39,010 nucleotides of DNA, taken from positions 1 to 39,010 of the forward strand of contig JAFLCP010000069.1 of the NCBI GenBank assembly GCA_017303505.1. Direction: 5' to 3'. The DNA comes from Planctomycetota bacterium. Its GTDB lineage: Bacteria; Planctomycetota; Planctomycetia; Pirellulales; Pirellulaceae. The translations under genes were made by a program, and so were the position numbers. Of this stretch, positions 16,548 through 24,969 are shown one piece after another (within the stretch, counting starts at the first letter, position 1; the number at the start of each line of letters is the position of its first letter). The notes under the pieces are model-generated. The model had not been told where the DNA came from, made no database searches, and saw nothing but the letters and a program-made list of their open reading frames with translations.

Positions 16548-17342
16548 ATGCAAGCGGAAATTGAGTGGCTTCAAGAGATCGATTCCACGAACGATTATGT
16601 TCGCCGCATGGTGGAGCAGAGGAAGCTCTTTCCGCCGACAACAATTGCCGCACGTAAGCAAACGGCGGGGCGAGGCCGAGGTGAAAATCGGTGGTGGTCA
16701 CCCGATGGATGTTTAATGTTTACTTCGTTACTCGACAGTGGCAGTTACGCGCGTGATGTTTCGCAATTGCCGCAAGCCGCCTTAGTAGTCGGCGTGGCCA
16801 TCGCCGACCTGCTCAGCCAATACATCGATTCGTCCGACGTTCAACTGAAATGGCCGAACGATGTTTATGTGAGGGGACGAAAGATCGCGGGCATTTTGGT
16901 GGAGGGTATTCAAGGTACGCCTGAAAATGTTCCCGCATTTCGCTTCGGTTCCTCAGCCCCTGGAAACGGATTGTGGTGGATCGTGGGGGTTGGTTTGAAT
17001 CTTGCGGTCGATTGGGGGTTGGCACCGACCGACGTTCAGCAGCGGGCCACATGTGTGGCGACCGAAAGTGGCATCACCTTTCGCGGTGAAGAATTATTGC
17101 CGAGTGCCGTTTCGCGAATCCACCATTTTTTGAATCAATGGCAAGCGGACCCCACCACGATTTTTGAGCTATTTCGGCGACGCTGTTATTTGCGAGACAA
17201 GTTTATTGAGGTGAATCAGGGCGTCGTACAATATCGTGGCATGTGCCAGAGTGTCGATGATAGCGGACGATTGTTGCTGGCAACCGAAACCGGAACGAGA
17301 CCCATAAACTCAGGAAGTATTGCGATTTTGGCCGGAGAATGA
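16548..17342 (+). CDS. birA: Biotin-[acetyl-CoA-carboxylase] ligase, catalytic domain only
   Basis: A 264-aa enzyme that makes biotinyl-AMP and transfers biotin to the carboxylase carrier protein. Diagnostic motifs are the GRGRGENRWW loop (41-50) that holds the adenylate, KWPNDVYV (101-108) and RKIAGILVE (111-119). A short C-terminal cap domain follows. There is no N-terminal helix-turn-helix, so this is a monofunctional ligase and not a bio-operon repressor. The ATG at 16548 follows the U32 stop by 10 bases, suggesting cotranscription; a longer in-frame start inside the U32 gene adds residues foreign to the family. Confidence 0.9.
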   Translation: MQAEIEWLQEIDSTNDYVRRMVEQRKLFPPTTIAARKQTAGRGRGENRWWSPDGCLMFTSLLDSGSYARDVSQLPQAALVVGVAIADLLSQYIDSSDVQLKWPNDVYVRGRKIAGILVEGIQGTPENVPAFRFGSSAPGNGLWWIVGVGLNLAVDWGLAPTDVQQRATCVATESGITFRGEELLPSAVSRIHHFLNQWQADPTTIFELFRRRCYLRDKFIEVNQGVVQYRGMCQSVDDSGRLLLATETGTRPINSGSIAILAGE

Positions 17343-17427
17343 GGATCTTACCGCCTTTCCGGATAACGACTCGAAAGGTGGGATTACCCAGGGGAGTTTC
17401 CCGCTCCACGGCGAGTTGCCAGTGGGT

Positions 17428-17433
17428 TATAAT
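17428..17433 (+). promoter_or_regulatory. TATAAT box seven bases before the sigma-factor ATG
   Basis: A perfect -10 hexamer sits so that transcription would start at or next to the A of the ATG at 17440, which would give a leaderless mRNA. No good -35 hexamer is seen at the usual spacing, so the assignment is tentative. Confidence 0.3.
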
Positions 17434-17439
17434 GCAAAC

Positions 17440-18075
17440 ATGAGCAAATCTGTATGGCCGGATGGAACGCAAACGGCGGCGTTAATTGAACGAGCAAAAG
17501 AGGGCAACCCTCAAGCAGTTGAGTCCTTGTTGGACCGTCATCGCGATGGCCTGAGAAGGATGATACAGCTTCGTTTAGATCAAAAAATTCAACGCCGGGT
17601 TGACGTCAGCGATGTGGTACAAGAAGTTCTGATTGAAGCTAGCCGTCGACTCAAGGATTATCTCGATAACCCCATTATGGCGTTTCATCTGTGGGTTCGT
17701 CAGATTGCCAAGGATCGTATCATCGATGCCCATAGGCGACATCGAGTTTCCGCAAAGCGAAGTATTGACCGCGAACAACCTTTGGTCGTTAACGGCGATA
17801 ACGAGCATTCGACGATGGAATTGGCGGGAGCTCTGTGCGATCCATCGCTCACTCCGGCAGCCGCCGCGACTCAACGCGAAATTGCGAAACAAATCGAAGC
17901 GGCAATCGAGTTGCTCCCCTCGATCGATCAAGAAATCCTGCTGATGCGGCATTATGAGCAATTGAGCAATCAAGATATCGCTGCCGCTTTGGAGTTGACC
18001 GAACCAGCCGCTAGTATGCGATATTTGAGGGCGTTGCGACGCTTGCGAGAAATTATCGATCAATCAAACACATAG
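17440..18075 (+). CDS. ECF-type RNA polymerase sigma factor
   Basis: A 211-aa sigma-70-family protein with regions 2 and 4. Region 2 is recognisable in RRVDVSDVVQEVLIEASRR and FHLWVRQIAKDRIIDAHRRH. Region 4 lies at LPSIDQEILLMRHYEQLSNQDIAAALELTEPAASMRYLRALRRLRE. It lies 90 bases upstream of a Ser/Thr kinase on the same strand. Planctomycetes are known for ECF groups that sit beside such kinases, so control by phosphorylation or by the membrane-bound kinase is likely (inference). The ATG at 17440 excludes about 40 implausible residues of a longer frame that overlaps birA. Confidence 0.88.
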   Translation: MSKSVWPDGTQTAALIERAKEGNPQAVESLLDRHRDGLRRMIQLRLDQKIQRRVDVSDVVQEVLIEASRRLKDYLDNPIMAFHLWVRQIAKDRIIDAHRRHRVSAKRSIDREQPLVVNGDNEHSTMELAGALCDPSLTPAAAATQREIAKQIEAAIELLPSIDQEILLMRHYEQLSNQDIAAALELTEPAASMRYLRALRRLREIIDQSNT

Positions 18076-18164
18076 TCTTACTTGTTATTGGCCTGCTTCC
18101 AACAAGCACATTTAGTAGTCAGCACATTCACTCTGAAAGAGCCATAGCGAAAAACGGTGTTGGC

Positions 18165-19844
18165 ATGGGATCTTCGAAACGCGATGTCTATCTTTCGGAG
18201 ACGCAAGCGGTCGATTCACAGGAACAAAGCGATGAGAAACTCGCACTTCTCCTCACAGACTTAGCCGATCGCGCTCAACGCGGCGAGCAGGTTGATATTA
18301 TCAAAGTGTGCGAACAATATCCGGAACATGCCGCCGAGCTCAAATATATATGGGGCACCGTGCTGGTGACCGAAGCAGTAGGTGTTAACCAAGCGAAAAG
18401 TGGCAGCTTTTTTGGTTCCGATTCAGGAACGTGGCCACCTCAACTTCCCTATTCGATCGGTGATTATGAACTGTTGGAACAAGTAGGGCAGGGGGGAATG
18501 GGAATTGTATTTCGCGCCAGACAAGTGAACCTTGGGCGCGAAGTGGCGATCAAAATGATCCAACAAGATCGCTTGAACTCTCCCGAAGATCATCAACGAT
18601 TTTTGGCTGAGGCCGAGGCGACCGCCAGACTTGAACACACGGGTATTGTGCAAGTTTATGAGGTTGGCGAGTTCGATGGTACTCCCTTCTTCAGCATGCA
18701 GTTCATTCGAGGTGAAACCCTCGCGCAACGTTTGCGAAGTGGGCCGATGGGCCAACGGCAAGCGGCCGCATTGATTGCGAGCGTCGCTAAAGCGATCGAC
18801 TATGCTCACAAGCAAGGGATATTGCATCGCGACATCAAACCGTCGAATATCCTGCTCGATGAACATGGCAGCGTCAAAGTGACCGACTTTGGCTTAGCGA
18901 AGTTCTTTCATGCCAACGAGCATTTGACGCGAACCGGGGCTATCTTGGGGACACCGAGCTATATGTCTCCCGAACAAGCTTCAGGTCGTTCAAATCAACT
19001 TGGCCCAGCTTCAGACGTTTATAGTTTGGGAACAGTGCTTTATCATGCTCTTACCGGCAGGCCCCCTTTAGTCGCAGACTCGCCGTTGGAACTCGCCTTA
19101 AAGATTCTGGAACAAGAGCCCATTCCACCGCGAGTTTTGGAACCCAAAATCGATCGCGATTTAGAAATGGTGGTGATTCGGTGCTTGCAGAAACCGCCCG
19201 ACTTGCGTTACTCATCAGCAGGTGAACTGGCAGCGGACCTTGAAGCCTTTCTCCGCGATGAACCGGTGATGGCCCGCAGCGGAAGATTCACTCAAGTGCT
19301 GGCGCGTGTGTTGCGGGAGACGCATCATGCTGCCGTGCTTGAGAACTGGGGCCTTCTCTGGATGTGGCATAGCCTCGTCTTATTGGTGTGGTGTTTATTG
19401 ACAGAGGCTTTGGACTGGGCCGGAGTGGAAAACCGACTCGCTTATGGTGGCTTGTGGACGATTGGCTTGGGAGCCTGGGCGGCAGTCTTTTGGGCAATAC
19501 GACATCGCATGGGCCCGGTGACGTTTGTGGAGCGACAAATTGCGCATTTGTGGGGCGCAAGTATGATCGCCATTGCGATGCTTTATCCGTTTGAGTGGTG
19601 GCTCAACTTGAAGCCACTCACCCTGTCGCCTCTACTGGGCGTCGTGAGCAGCATGGTGTTTTTGGTGAAAGCAGCGATGTTATCGGGTGTTTTTTACGTG
19701 CAAGCCGCCGTATTGCTGGGAACCAGTGTATTGATGGCCGTATTCCCCGATTACGCTCACCTGATCTTTGGTATAATTGCGGGACTTTGCTTCTTTGTTC
19801 CCGGATTAAAATACCATCGGCAAAGGCAAATGTCCCTGAAATAA
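18165..19844 (+). CDS. Membrane Ser/Thr protein kinase (Hanks type) with polytopic C-terminal domain
   Basis: A 559-aa protein. Residues 1-98 form a hydrophilic N-terminal region (ALLLTDLADRAQRGE, CEQYPEHAAELK) of the kind found before planctomycete kinase domains. The kinase domain (about 100-365) has the glycine loop GQGGMGIVF, K130, HRDIKPSNIL with catalytic D223, DFG at 241-243 and MSPEQ. After it come about five or six hydrophobic spans (roughly 390-550), so the kinase faces the cytoplasm and ends in a membrane domain in place of an extracellular sensor. All catalytic residues are present, so it should be active. It follows the ECF sigma gene and is probably its partner. Confidence 0.9.
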   Translation: MGSSKRDVYLSETQAVDSQEQSDEKLALLLTDLADRAQRGEQVDIIKVCEQYPEHAAELKYIWGTVLVTEAVGVNQAKSGSFFGSDSGTWPPQLPYSIGDYELLEQVGQGGMGIVFRARQVNLGREVAIKMIQQDRLNSPEDHQRFLAEAEATARLEHTGIVQVYEVGEFDGTPFFSMQFIRGETLAQRLRSGPMGQRQAAALIASVAKAIDYAHKQGILHRDIKPSNILLDEHGSVKVTDFGLAKFFHANEHLTRTGAILGTPSYMSPEQASGRSNQLGPASDVYSLGTVLYHALTGRPPLVADSPLELALKILEQEPIPPRVLEPKIDRDLEMVVIRCLQKPPDLRYSSAGELAADLEAFLRDEPVMARSGRFTQVLARVLRETHHAAVLENWGLLWMWHSLVLLVWCLLTEALDWAGVENRLAYGGLWTIGLGAWAAVFWAIRHRMGPVTFVERQIAHLWGASMIAIAMLYPFEWWLNLKPLTLSPLLGVVSSMVFLVKAAMLSGVFYVQAAVLLGTSVLMAVFPDYAHLIFGIIAGLCFFVPGLKYHRQRQMSLK

Positions 19845-19905
19845 GATCTGATCCACCAGACGCATTTGCCACCTTGAAAACCTCTCCGTTTGCGGAAATT
19901 TCCCT

Positions 19906-20658
19906 ATGACTTTCTATCGCGCATCAGACGATGATGTTCGCCTTTTTGCAGAACAAGGCTATGTGTTGGTTCGCCAACTTTTTCTTGCCCCAGAAGTCCA
20001 ACAGTTGAGCAGCCTAGCGCGAGGTGACCAACGAATACGCGAACGCGCCACAAGTCGCTCAGACGCGCAAGGTGGAACCACCACGCTCTCGTTGAGCAAT
20101 GAACTCGATGATGATATTTACAGTCGCATCGTCGCCTCCAAACGCGTCGCGGCCAATATGAGTTTGTTCTTGGGCGATGAAGTTTATCATTACCATCACA
20201 AAATGATGTTGAAGGAACCGCGGGTTGGTGGAGCCTGGGAATGGCACCAAGATTATGGCTATTGGTATAACTTCGGTTGCCTGTACCCCACGATGGCGAG
20301 TTGCTATATCGCCATCGATCGCGCGAACCGAGAAAACGGCTGCCTTCAAGTTGTCCCAGGCTCACATCATTTGGGACGCATCGACCATGGCAAAGTAGGA
20401 GGCCAAACGGGCGCTGATGCAGAACGCGTGGCGGCGGTATTGGAACGACTACCAATCGTGTATGCCGAAATGGAACCTGGTGACGCCTTATTCTTTCATG
20501 GAAATGTGCTGCATCGTTCCGATCAAAATACCAGCGAACATCCTCGGTGGGGTTTGATCTGCTGCTACAACACTCGGAAAAACAATCCGTACAAAGAATC
20601 GCGACATCCTTTTTACTCACCCCTCGAACTGATCGATGACGAAAAGGTCTTTGCCTAG
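19906..20658 (+). CDS. Phytanoyl-CoA dioxygenase-like Fe(II)/2-oxoglutarate oxygenase
   Basis: A 250-aa PhyH-family enzyme. The iron triad is H114 and D116 in WEWHQDYGYW plus H203 in NVLHRSDQN, and R214 in HPRWG is placed to bind 2-oxoglutarate. The ENGCLQVVPGSH segment is typical of the family. The substrate is unknown; members act on fatty acyl chains, small metabolites and natural products. It stands between the kinase and mnmA with short gaps, all on the same strand. A 315-aa open frame on the opposite strand is only its shadow. Confidence 0.87.
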   Translation: MTFYRASDDDVRLFAEQGYVLVRQLFLAPEVQQLSSLARGDQRIRERATSRSDAQGGTTTLSLSNELDDDIYSRIVASKRVAANMSLFLGDEVYHYHHKMMLKEPRVGGAWEWHQDYGYWYNFGCLYPTMASCYIAIDRANRENGCLQVVPGSHHLGRIDHGKVGGQTGADAERVAAVLERLPIVYAEMEPGDALFFHGNVLHRSDQNTSEHPRWGLICCYNTRKNNPYKESRHPFYSPLELIDDEKVFA

Positions 20659-20737
20659 AGCGAGCGAATTGGCAGAGCGTCTCCATTGAGTTCTTTGTTT
20701 TTAAGGGCTTAAACGCCCAATTGTAATTAGGCCCAGT

Positions 20738-21922
20738 ATGGTATCGAGCAAGCGTGTCGTTTTGGCGATGAGTGGTGGAGTGGATAGTTCTGTAGCGGCA
20801 ATGTTGTTGCAGCAACAGGGCTACGAAGTCATTGGCGTGTTTATGCGACACGGCGAAGAGTCGGCTGCAGCGTGCAAGTTAAGCGATGGTAAGCCTAACC
20901 CACTGCTCCCTATCTTGCAGGGACGCGCGGATCATAAACAAGGTTGTTGCAGCGCCAGTGATGCGGCCGATGCCCGCAAAGTAGCCGATCGCTTGAACAT
21001 TCCCTTCTACGCTCTCGACCTACAAGCAGACTTCAAACGTATCGTCGATTATTTTGTCGACGAATATCAACATGGCCGAACTCCGAATCCATGTGTGCAG
21101 TGCAATAACTGGCTGAAGTTCGGACGACTCTTTGATTATGCAGATAGCGTTGACGCACATTTTGTGGCGACCGGACATTATGCTCGACTGTTGCCCACCG
21201 ATGATGGAATCGGACTCTTTCGCGGCATCGACGACGATAAAGATCAATCGTACGTATTAGCGGGAATATCAAGAACACTATTGCCACGGATGATGTTACC
21301 GATCGGGGGTTATCGGAAAAGCGAAATACGCGCCTTGGCTTCCGAGGTTGGCTTGCGTGTAGCCGACAAGAAAGATAGCCAGGAGATTTGTTTTGTGACC
21401 AGCGGGCATCACGGCGAGTTCGTCCGCAGCAAATCGGGAATCAATACCGCGGGCGAAATCGTGACCACTTCAGGTCGCGTGGTGGGGCAGCATGACGGCA
21501 TCGAGCAATTCACGATAGGTCAACGCAAAGGAATTGGCGTGGCGATGGGCGAACCCTATTTCGTCGTTCGTATCGAACCCAAAACGGCTCGCGTGGTCAT
21601 CGGCAAAAAAGAAGAACTCGGAGTCGATACGCTGACTGCCAGCCGAACGAACTGGCTCGTTGAACGGCCCGCAGGAACATTCGAAGCGGCAGTCCAAATT
21701 CGTTACAACAGCACGGCCCAACCGGCTCTGGTGACGGTCCCCGCCGCTCCAAAACAAGACGAAGCGACATTAGGCGCGCAAAACGAAAAAAATCCAGGAA
21801 AATCGCTACAACCGGACTCGTTCGCGGTCCGGTTTCACTCCCCATGTTACGGGGTTGCGCCGGGTCAATTGGCCGTGGTTTTCGAGGGGGATCGCGTTTT
21901 GGGTGGGGGGTGGATCGATTAA
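20738..21922 (+). CDS. mnmA: tRNA-specific 2-thiouridylase
   Basis: A 394-aa enzyme that thiolates U34 of Lys, Glu and Gln tRNAs. The ATP-binding P-loop SGGVDSS is at 12-18. The nucleophile C119 lies in TPNPCVQCN and the persulfide cysteine C218 in DSQEICFV. GHYAR, KDQSYVL and FTIGQRKGIGV are family landmarks. The C-terminal beta-barrel carries a charged insert (about QDEATLGAQNEKNPGKS) that most relatives lack. The ATG at 20738 gives the standard N terminus. Confidence 0.95.
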   Translation: MVSSKRVVLAMSGGVDSSVAAMLLQQQGYEVIGVFMRHGEESAAACKLSDGKPNPLLPILQGRADHKQGCCSASDAADARKVADRLNIPFYALDLQADFKRIVDYFVDEYQHGRTPNPCVQCNNWLKFGRLFDYADSVDAHFVATGHYARLLPTDDGIGLFRGIDDDKDQSYVLAGISRTLLPRMMLPIGGYRKSEIRALASEVGLRVADKKDSQEICFVTSGHHGEFVRSKSGINTAGEIVTTSGRVVGQHDGIEQFTIGQRKGIGVAMGEPYFVVRIEPKTARVVIGKKEELGVDTLTASRTNWLVERPAGTFEAAVQIRYNSTAQPALVTVPAAPKQDEATLGAQNEKNPGKSLQPDSFAVRFHSPCYGVAPGQLAVVFEGDRVLGGGWID

Positions 21923-21945
21923 TCGTTAACTTTGGAGCTTCTGAG

Positions 21946-21973
21946 TTGGGAGGCACACAAATTGTGCTACAAT
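21946..21973 (+). promoter_or_regulatory. Probable sigma70-type promoter of floA
   Basis: TTGGGA (21946-21951) and TACAAT (21968-21973) are spaced by 16 bases, about 70 bases upstream of the floA ATG. A small symmetric element (CACAAATTGTG) lies between them. The placement and hexamers are reasonable; no other good candidate is seen in this gap. Confidence 0.4.
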
Positions 21974-22042
21974 TAACGGACTTTCGATCACAAAATTTGT
22001 CGTGATTCCTGCCAAAGAAATTCTAACTTCATCGGTGCCCTT

Positions 22043-23020
22043 ATGGACTTCAGCGACGTCGGTATTCTCAACCTCGTGCTTTTCGGCGTGGCTATTGGAC
22101 TTGGTATTTTCGTCCTGATTGCCGCCATCCTCTTCGTCGCGTTTGGCGCTTTGTGGTTCCAGGCGTTCATGTCGAGCGCTGATGTTTCGATGAAAAGCTT
22201 GATTGGGATGTACCTCCGCCAAGTGCGTGCTCAAGTGATCGTCAACGCGAAAATTATGGCGGCACAAGCTGGTTTGGATATCAGTCGCCGCAACGGTATT
22301 ACAACACAACGTTTAGAAGCGCATTATTTGGCAGGTGGCAATGTGATGAACATTATCAACGCCATTATCGCCGCTCAACGTGCCGGAATCGAACTTGACT
22401 TTGACCGTGCAGCCGCCATCGACTTGGCAGGCCGTGATGTTCTTGATGCCGTTCGCACCAGCGTTCTTCCCAAAGTGATTGAATGCCCCGATCCGAAGAA
22501 AAGCGGCCGTACGACCATTAGTGCAATTGCCCGCAATGGTGTTGAACTGCGTGTGCGAGCACGCGTCACCGTTCGCACCAACCTAGAACAATTGATCGGT
22601 GGTGCTACCGAAGAGACCATCATCGCCCGCGTGGGTGAAAGTATCATTAGCTCGATTGGATCTGCGGAAAATCATGAAGCCGTTTTGGAAAATCCCGACA
22701 TGATTTCTCGAACGGTTCTCGATCGTGGCTTGGATGCGCACACCGCGTTCCAAATCGTATCGATCGATATTGCAGACATCGACGTGGGTGAGAACATTGG
22801 CGCTCGCTTGCGTGCCGACCAAGCCGAAGCCGACGTACGCGTAGCACGCGCCCATGCCGAACAACGTCGTGCTGAGGCCATTGCCTCGGAACAAGAAATG
22901 CGTGCTAAAGTGGCCGAAAACCGAGCCGGTTTGGTTTTGGCCGAAGCTGAAGTACCTCGCGCTATGGCCGATGCTTTCCGCTCCGGACGCATCAATTGCG
23001 TTGAACCACCTGCAGCTTAG
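22043..23020 (+). CDS. floA: Flotillin-like membrane scaffold protein FloA
   Basis: A 325-aa member of the FloA (YqfA) family, which organises fluid membrane microdomains. An N-terminal hydrophobic hairpin (about 8-40) anchors it. A PHB/SPFH-like core follows ([52 protein letters not shown]). The long alanine- and glutamate-rich helix (about 255-315) drives oligomerisation. Length and order match Bacillus FloA (about 330 aa). In Bacillus floA is adjacent to an NfeD gene; here an NfeD gene lies 2 kb away on the opposite strand. It is followed by a strong terminator and so is probably transcribed alone. Confidence 0.93.
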   Translation: MDFSDVGILNLVLFGVAIGLGIFVLIAAILFVAFGALWFQAFMSSADVSMKSLIGMYLRQVRAQVIVNAKIMAAQAGLDISRRNGITTQRLEAHYLAGGNVMNIINAIIAAQRAGIELDFDRAAAIDLAGRDVLDAVRTSVLPKVIECPDPKKSGRTTISAIARNGVELRVRARVTVRTNLEQLIGGATEETIIARVGESIISSIGSAENHEAVLENPDMISRTVLDRGLDAHTAFQIVSIDIADIDVGENIGARLRADQAEADVRVARAHAEQRRAEAIASEQEMRAKVAENRAGLVLAEAEVPRAMADAFRSGRINCVEPPAA

Positions 23021-23051
23021 TCTTTTGAACAACAGCACTCCAAGCCTATCG

Positions 23052-23095
23052 ACCGCTCCTGTATCATTTTTGATAGAGGAGCGGTTTTCTTTTTT
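23052..23095 (+). terminator. Intrinsic terminator after floA
   Basis: Fifteen-base arms (23052-23066 and 23071-23085) pair with one mismatch around a TTTT loop and run into a T-rich tract (TTTTCTTTTTT). This is a textbook Rho-independent terminator 32 bases after the floA stop. Confidence 0.9.
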
Positions 23096-23116
23096 GGCCC
23101 AACGACCGAGAGTTTG

Positions 23117-23929
23117 ATGATCCCATTGCGACAGAGTCAACGTGTTTATTTCCCAGGTCACAGTGGCGATATGTTGGCGGGTATCGTCGACCTACCTGAA
23201 TCTGAACCGAAAGACTATTTGATTTTTGCCCATTGCTTCACATGCACTAAAGACATCAAGGCCGTTGTTCGTATCAGCCGCTGGCTAGCGCAACATGGTT
23301 ACGGTGTCTTGCGATTCGATTTCACGGGACTAGGGGAAAGCAAAGGTGACTTCAGTTCGACCAATTTCTCTACCACCCGAATCGATCTGCGGGCAGCTGT
23401 TGATTTCATAAGCGATAACTATCGGCCCCCAGTTGCACTCATGGGATTGTCGCTTGGTGGGGCTGCCTGCATGTCGATCGCCTCGGAGTACAAAGATCTA
23501 GTTGGCGTCGTAACATTGGCAGCTCCCAGCGACACACAACACCTCGCGCGTTTATTGTTGCGTATGGACCCAACCATCACAGCTAATGGTGTAGGAGAAG
23601 TCGAAATCGGCGGAAGAAGGTACGTGATCCAACAACAAATGATTGATGATTTACTAAACTTTGATCTTCCTGCACTCATTCAAACGATCAAGAAGCCGAT
23701 GTTGGTTTTTCATTCACCCAACGACCGCACGGTTCATATTGACCAAGCCTATCGCATTGAGCAATTAACACGCACAGCGGACTATTCGGTTGAATCAACG
23801 AAACGTGGTACCAGCTTCATCTCGCTACCTGGCTCGGACCATCTGTTGATCGAGAACCCCGCTGACATTCCTTATGTCGCATCGGTCATCAATGTATGGC
23901 TGCATCGCATTCTCATCGATCGCCAATAA
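23117..23929 (+). CDS. Alpha/beta hydrolase of the OsmC-associated type
   Basis: A 270-aa serine hydrolase. The nucleophile elbow GLSLGG places the serine at 112. FHSPNDRTV supplies the acid and GSDHLL the histidine. HCFTCTKDIKAVVRIS and RFDFTGLGESKGDF are typical of the family often fused to or found with OsmC peroxidase domains. No OsmC part is present here. The substrate is unknown. ATG at 23117 is directly preceded by an in-frame TTG; the floA terminator ends about 20 bases upstream, so a promoter must be very close or read-through must occur. Confidence 0.82.
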   Translation: MIPLRQSQRVYFPGHSGDMLAGIVDLPESEPKDYLIFAHCFTCTKDIKAVVRISRWLAQHGYGVLRFDFTGLGESKGDFSSTNFSTTRIDLRAAVDFISDNYRPPVALMGLSLGGAACMSIASEYKDLVGVVTLAAPSDTQHLARLLLRMDPTITANGVGEVEIGGRRYVIQQQMIDDLLNFDLPALIQTIKKPMLVFHSPNDRTVHIDQAYRIEQLTRTADYSVESTKRGTSFISLPGSDHLLIENPADIPYVASVINVWLHRILIDRQ

Positions 23930-24135
23930 ACGACTTACCCTGCAGGCGATATCGTGGCTTCGCTATTGGCCGAGCAGCTAGTCCTGCATGCAGCGCGATT
24001 ATCTCTTTCTGTTTTTCCACTGAAAAGTAACGGACAACAGTGGTAGTAAGGCAGCAGCATTTGACAAGTGCACGAACAAAAAAATAATCCTAATTAGAGA
24101 CGGCCATCCGAAATATTGAACATCATTGCAGCAGC

Positions 24136-24217
24136 AAGGAGGCTTCGATGATGAAGTTATGAAAAATCGCAAATCGGACTTCTTTTGAATGCGAGATAAA
24201 TCTTTTTTTCGCATTTT
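24136..24217 (+). promoter_or_regulatory. Possible leader-peptide/attenuator region
   Basis: AAGGAGG (24136-24142) lies five bases before ATG at 24148, which opens a four-codon frame (MMKL). Its TGA overlaps the ATG (24159) of a nine-codon frame (MKNRKSDFF). The second TGA ends at the left arm of a 7-bp hairpin, AATGCGA (24188-24194) with TCGCATT (24209-24215), whose loop is T-rich and which is followed by TTT. The strong ribosome site with no long frame behind it is the notable part. Confidence 0.25.
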
Positions 24218-24260
24218 CCACTTGCCATCGTTCCTACCATGCTCACGTAAGCAAGATCAA

Positions 24261-24288
24261 GTTACGCGGTTGTCGCGGTAACTATAAA
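24261..24288 (+). promoter_or_regulatory. Inverted repeat and TATAAA box before the fasciclin gene
   Basis: GTTACGCG and CGCGGTAAC form an imperfect dyad (24261-24282) directly abutting TATAAA (24283-24288), 28 bases before the ATG. The layout resembles an operator overlapping the -35 region. No consensus -35 hexamer is visible, so an activator could be needed. Confidence 0.35.
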
Positions 24289-24316
24289 TCGTTCAGGCAC
24301 ATATGGGTGAGAAGTC

Positions 24317-24817
24317 ATGAAGAGCTTGGGAATGTTTTTCGTTTTGAGCGTATTGGCATTGTTCACATTCGCTGGCGTCAACGCCGAAGAAAAAGCGAAG
24401 ACCAAAGACATCGTTGATACCGCAGTTGGAGCAGAAGGCGAAATCTTCTCCACTTTGGTTGCGGCAGTTAAGGCTGGTGGTTTGGTTGAAACCTTGAAGG
24501 GCAAAGGTCCTTTCACCGTGTTTGCTCCAACCAACGAAGCATTTGCTGCGTTGCCAAAGGGAACTGTTGAAGACTTGCTGAAGCCAGAAAACAAGGACAA
24601 GTTGGTCAAGATCTTGACCTACCACGTAGTCGCTGGCGAAGTCAAGGCAGCTGACGTCGTGAAGGTAAAGTCGGCTAAGACCGTTGAAGGTGGCGAAGTG
24701 AAGGTAACCGTCAAGGACGGCAAAGTACTGATCAACGAATCAAACGTTGTAAAGACTGACATCATCTGCACCAACGGTGTGATCCATGTCATCGACAAGG
24801 TTTTGTTGCCTAAGTAA
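24317..24817 (+). CDS. Secreted single-domain fasciclin (FAS1) protein
   Basis: A 166-aa exported protein. A signal peptide (residues 1-23, cut after VNA) is followed by one FAS1 domain (about 28-166) with the family motifs [17 protein letters not shown] and LTYHVVAG and the closing [16 protein letters not shown]1 domains mediate adhesion and matrix contacts. Codon choice is strongly biased (AAG, GTT, TTG repeated; few rare codons), unlike most genes here, and a strong terminator follows. Both suggest high expression. The 387-bp leader region implies dedicated regulation. Confidence 0.92.
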   Translation: MKSLGMFFVLSVLALFTFAGVNAEEKAKTKDIVDTAVGAEGEIFSTLVAAVKAGGLVETLKGKGPFTVFAPTNEAFAALPKGTVEDLLKPENKDKLVKILTYHVVAGEVKAADVVKVKSAKTVEGGEVKVTVKDGKVLINESNVVKTDIICTNGVIHVIDKVLLPK

Positions 24818-24856
24818 TTGAAGAGTTCTGCAACGAGTGATGCAGGAAGAGGAGGA

Positions 24857-24888
24857 GAGGAGTTGCTTTCGGGCAACTCCTCTTTTTT
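24857..24888 (+). terminator. Intrinsic terminator after the fasciclin gene
   Basis: A perfect 10-bp stem (GAGGAGTTGC at 24857-24866 and GCAACTCCTC at 24873-24882) with a 6-base loop is followed by TTTTTT. It stands 40 bases after the stop and before the convergent NfeD gene. Confidence 0.92.
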
Positions 24889-24969
24889 CATTTAGTGGCG
24901 AACGCTCGATGAAATATCAGTCCGCAACAGCTTCCGACACTCGCGCGAAAACGCCGACCATTTCCGAAG

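Larger units (their letters stand above)
23930..24316. other. 387-bp gene-free leader region before the fasciclin gene
   Basis: No protein-length frame is present. The region is A/T-richer than its surroundings. It contains a perfect AAGGAGG followed by two tiny overlapping frames and a hairpin (24136-24217), then an inverted repeat and TATAAA box (24261-24288), both listed separately. These suggest a regulated 5' region for the downstream gene. Confidence 0.5.

Noticed and set aside
19904..20851. 315-aa open frame on the minus strand
   Set aside because: It lies opposite the dioxygenase gene, is rich in Arg, His and Ser and has no family motif, whereas the plus-strand gene has an intact iron triad.
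23114..23116. TTG as start of the alpha/beta hydrolase
   Set aside because: An ATG follows immediately in frame and is the more usual start.
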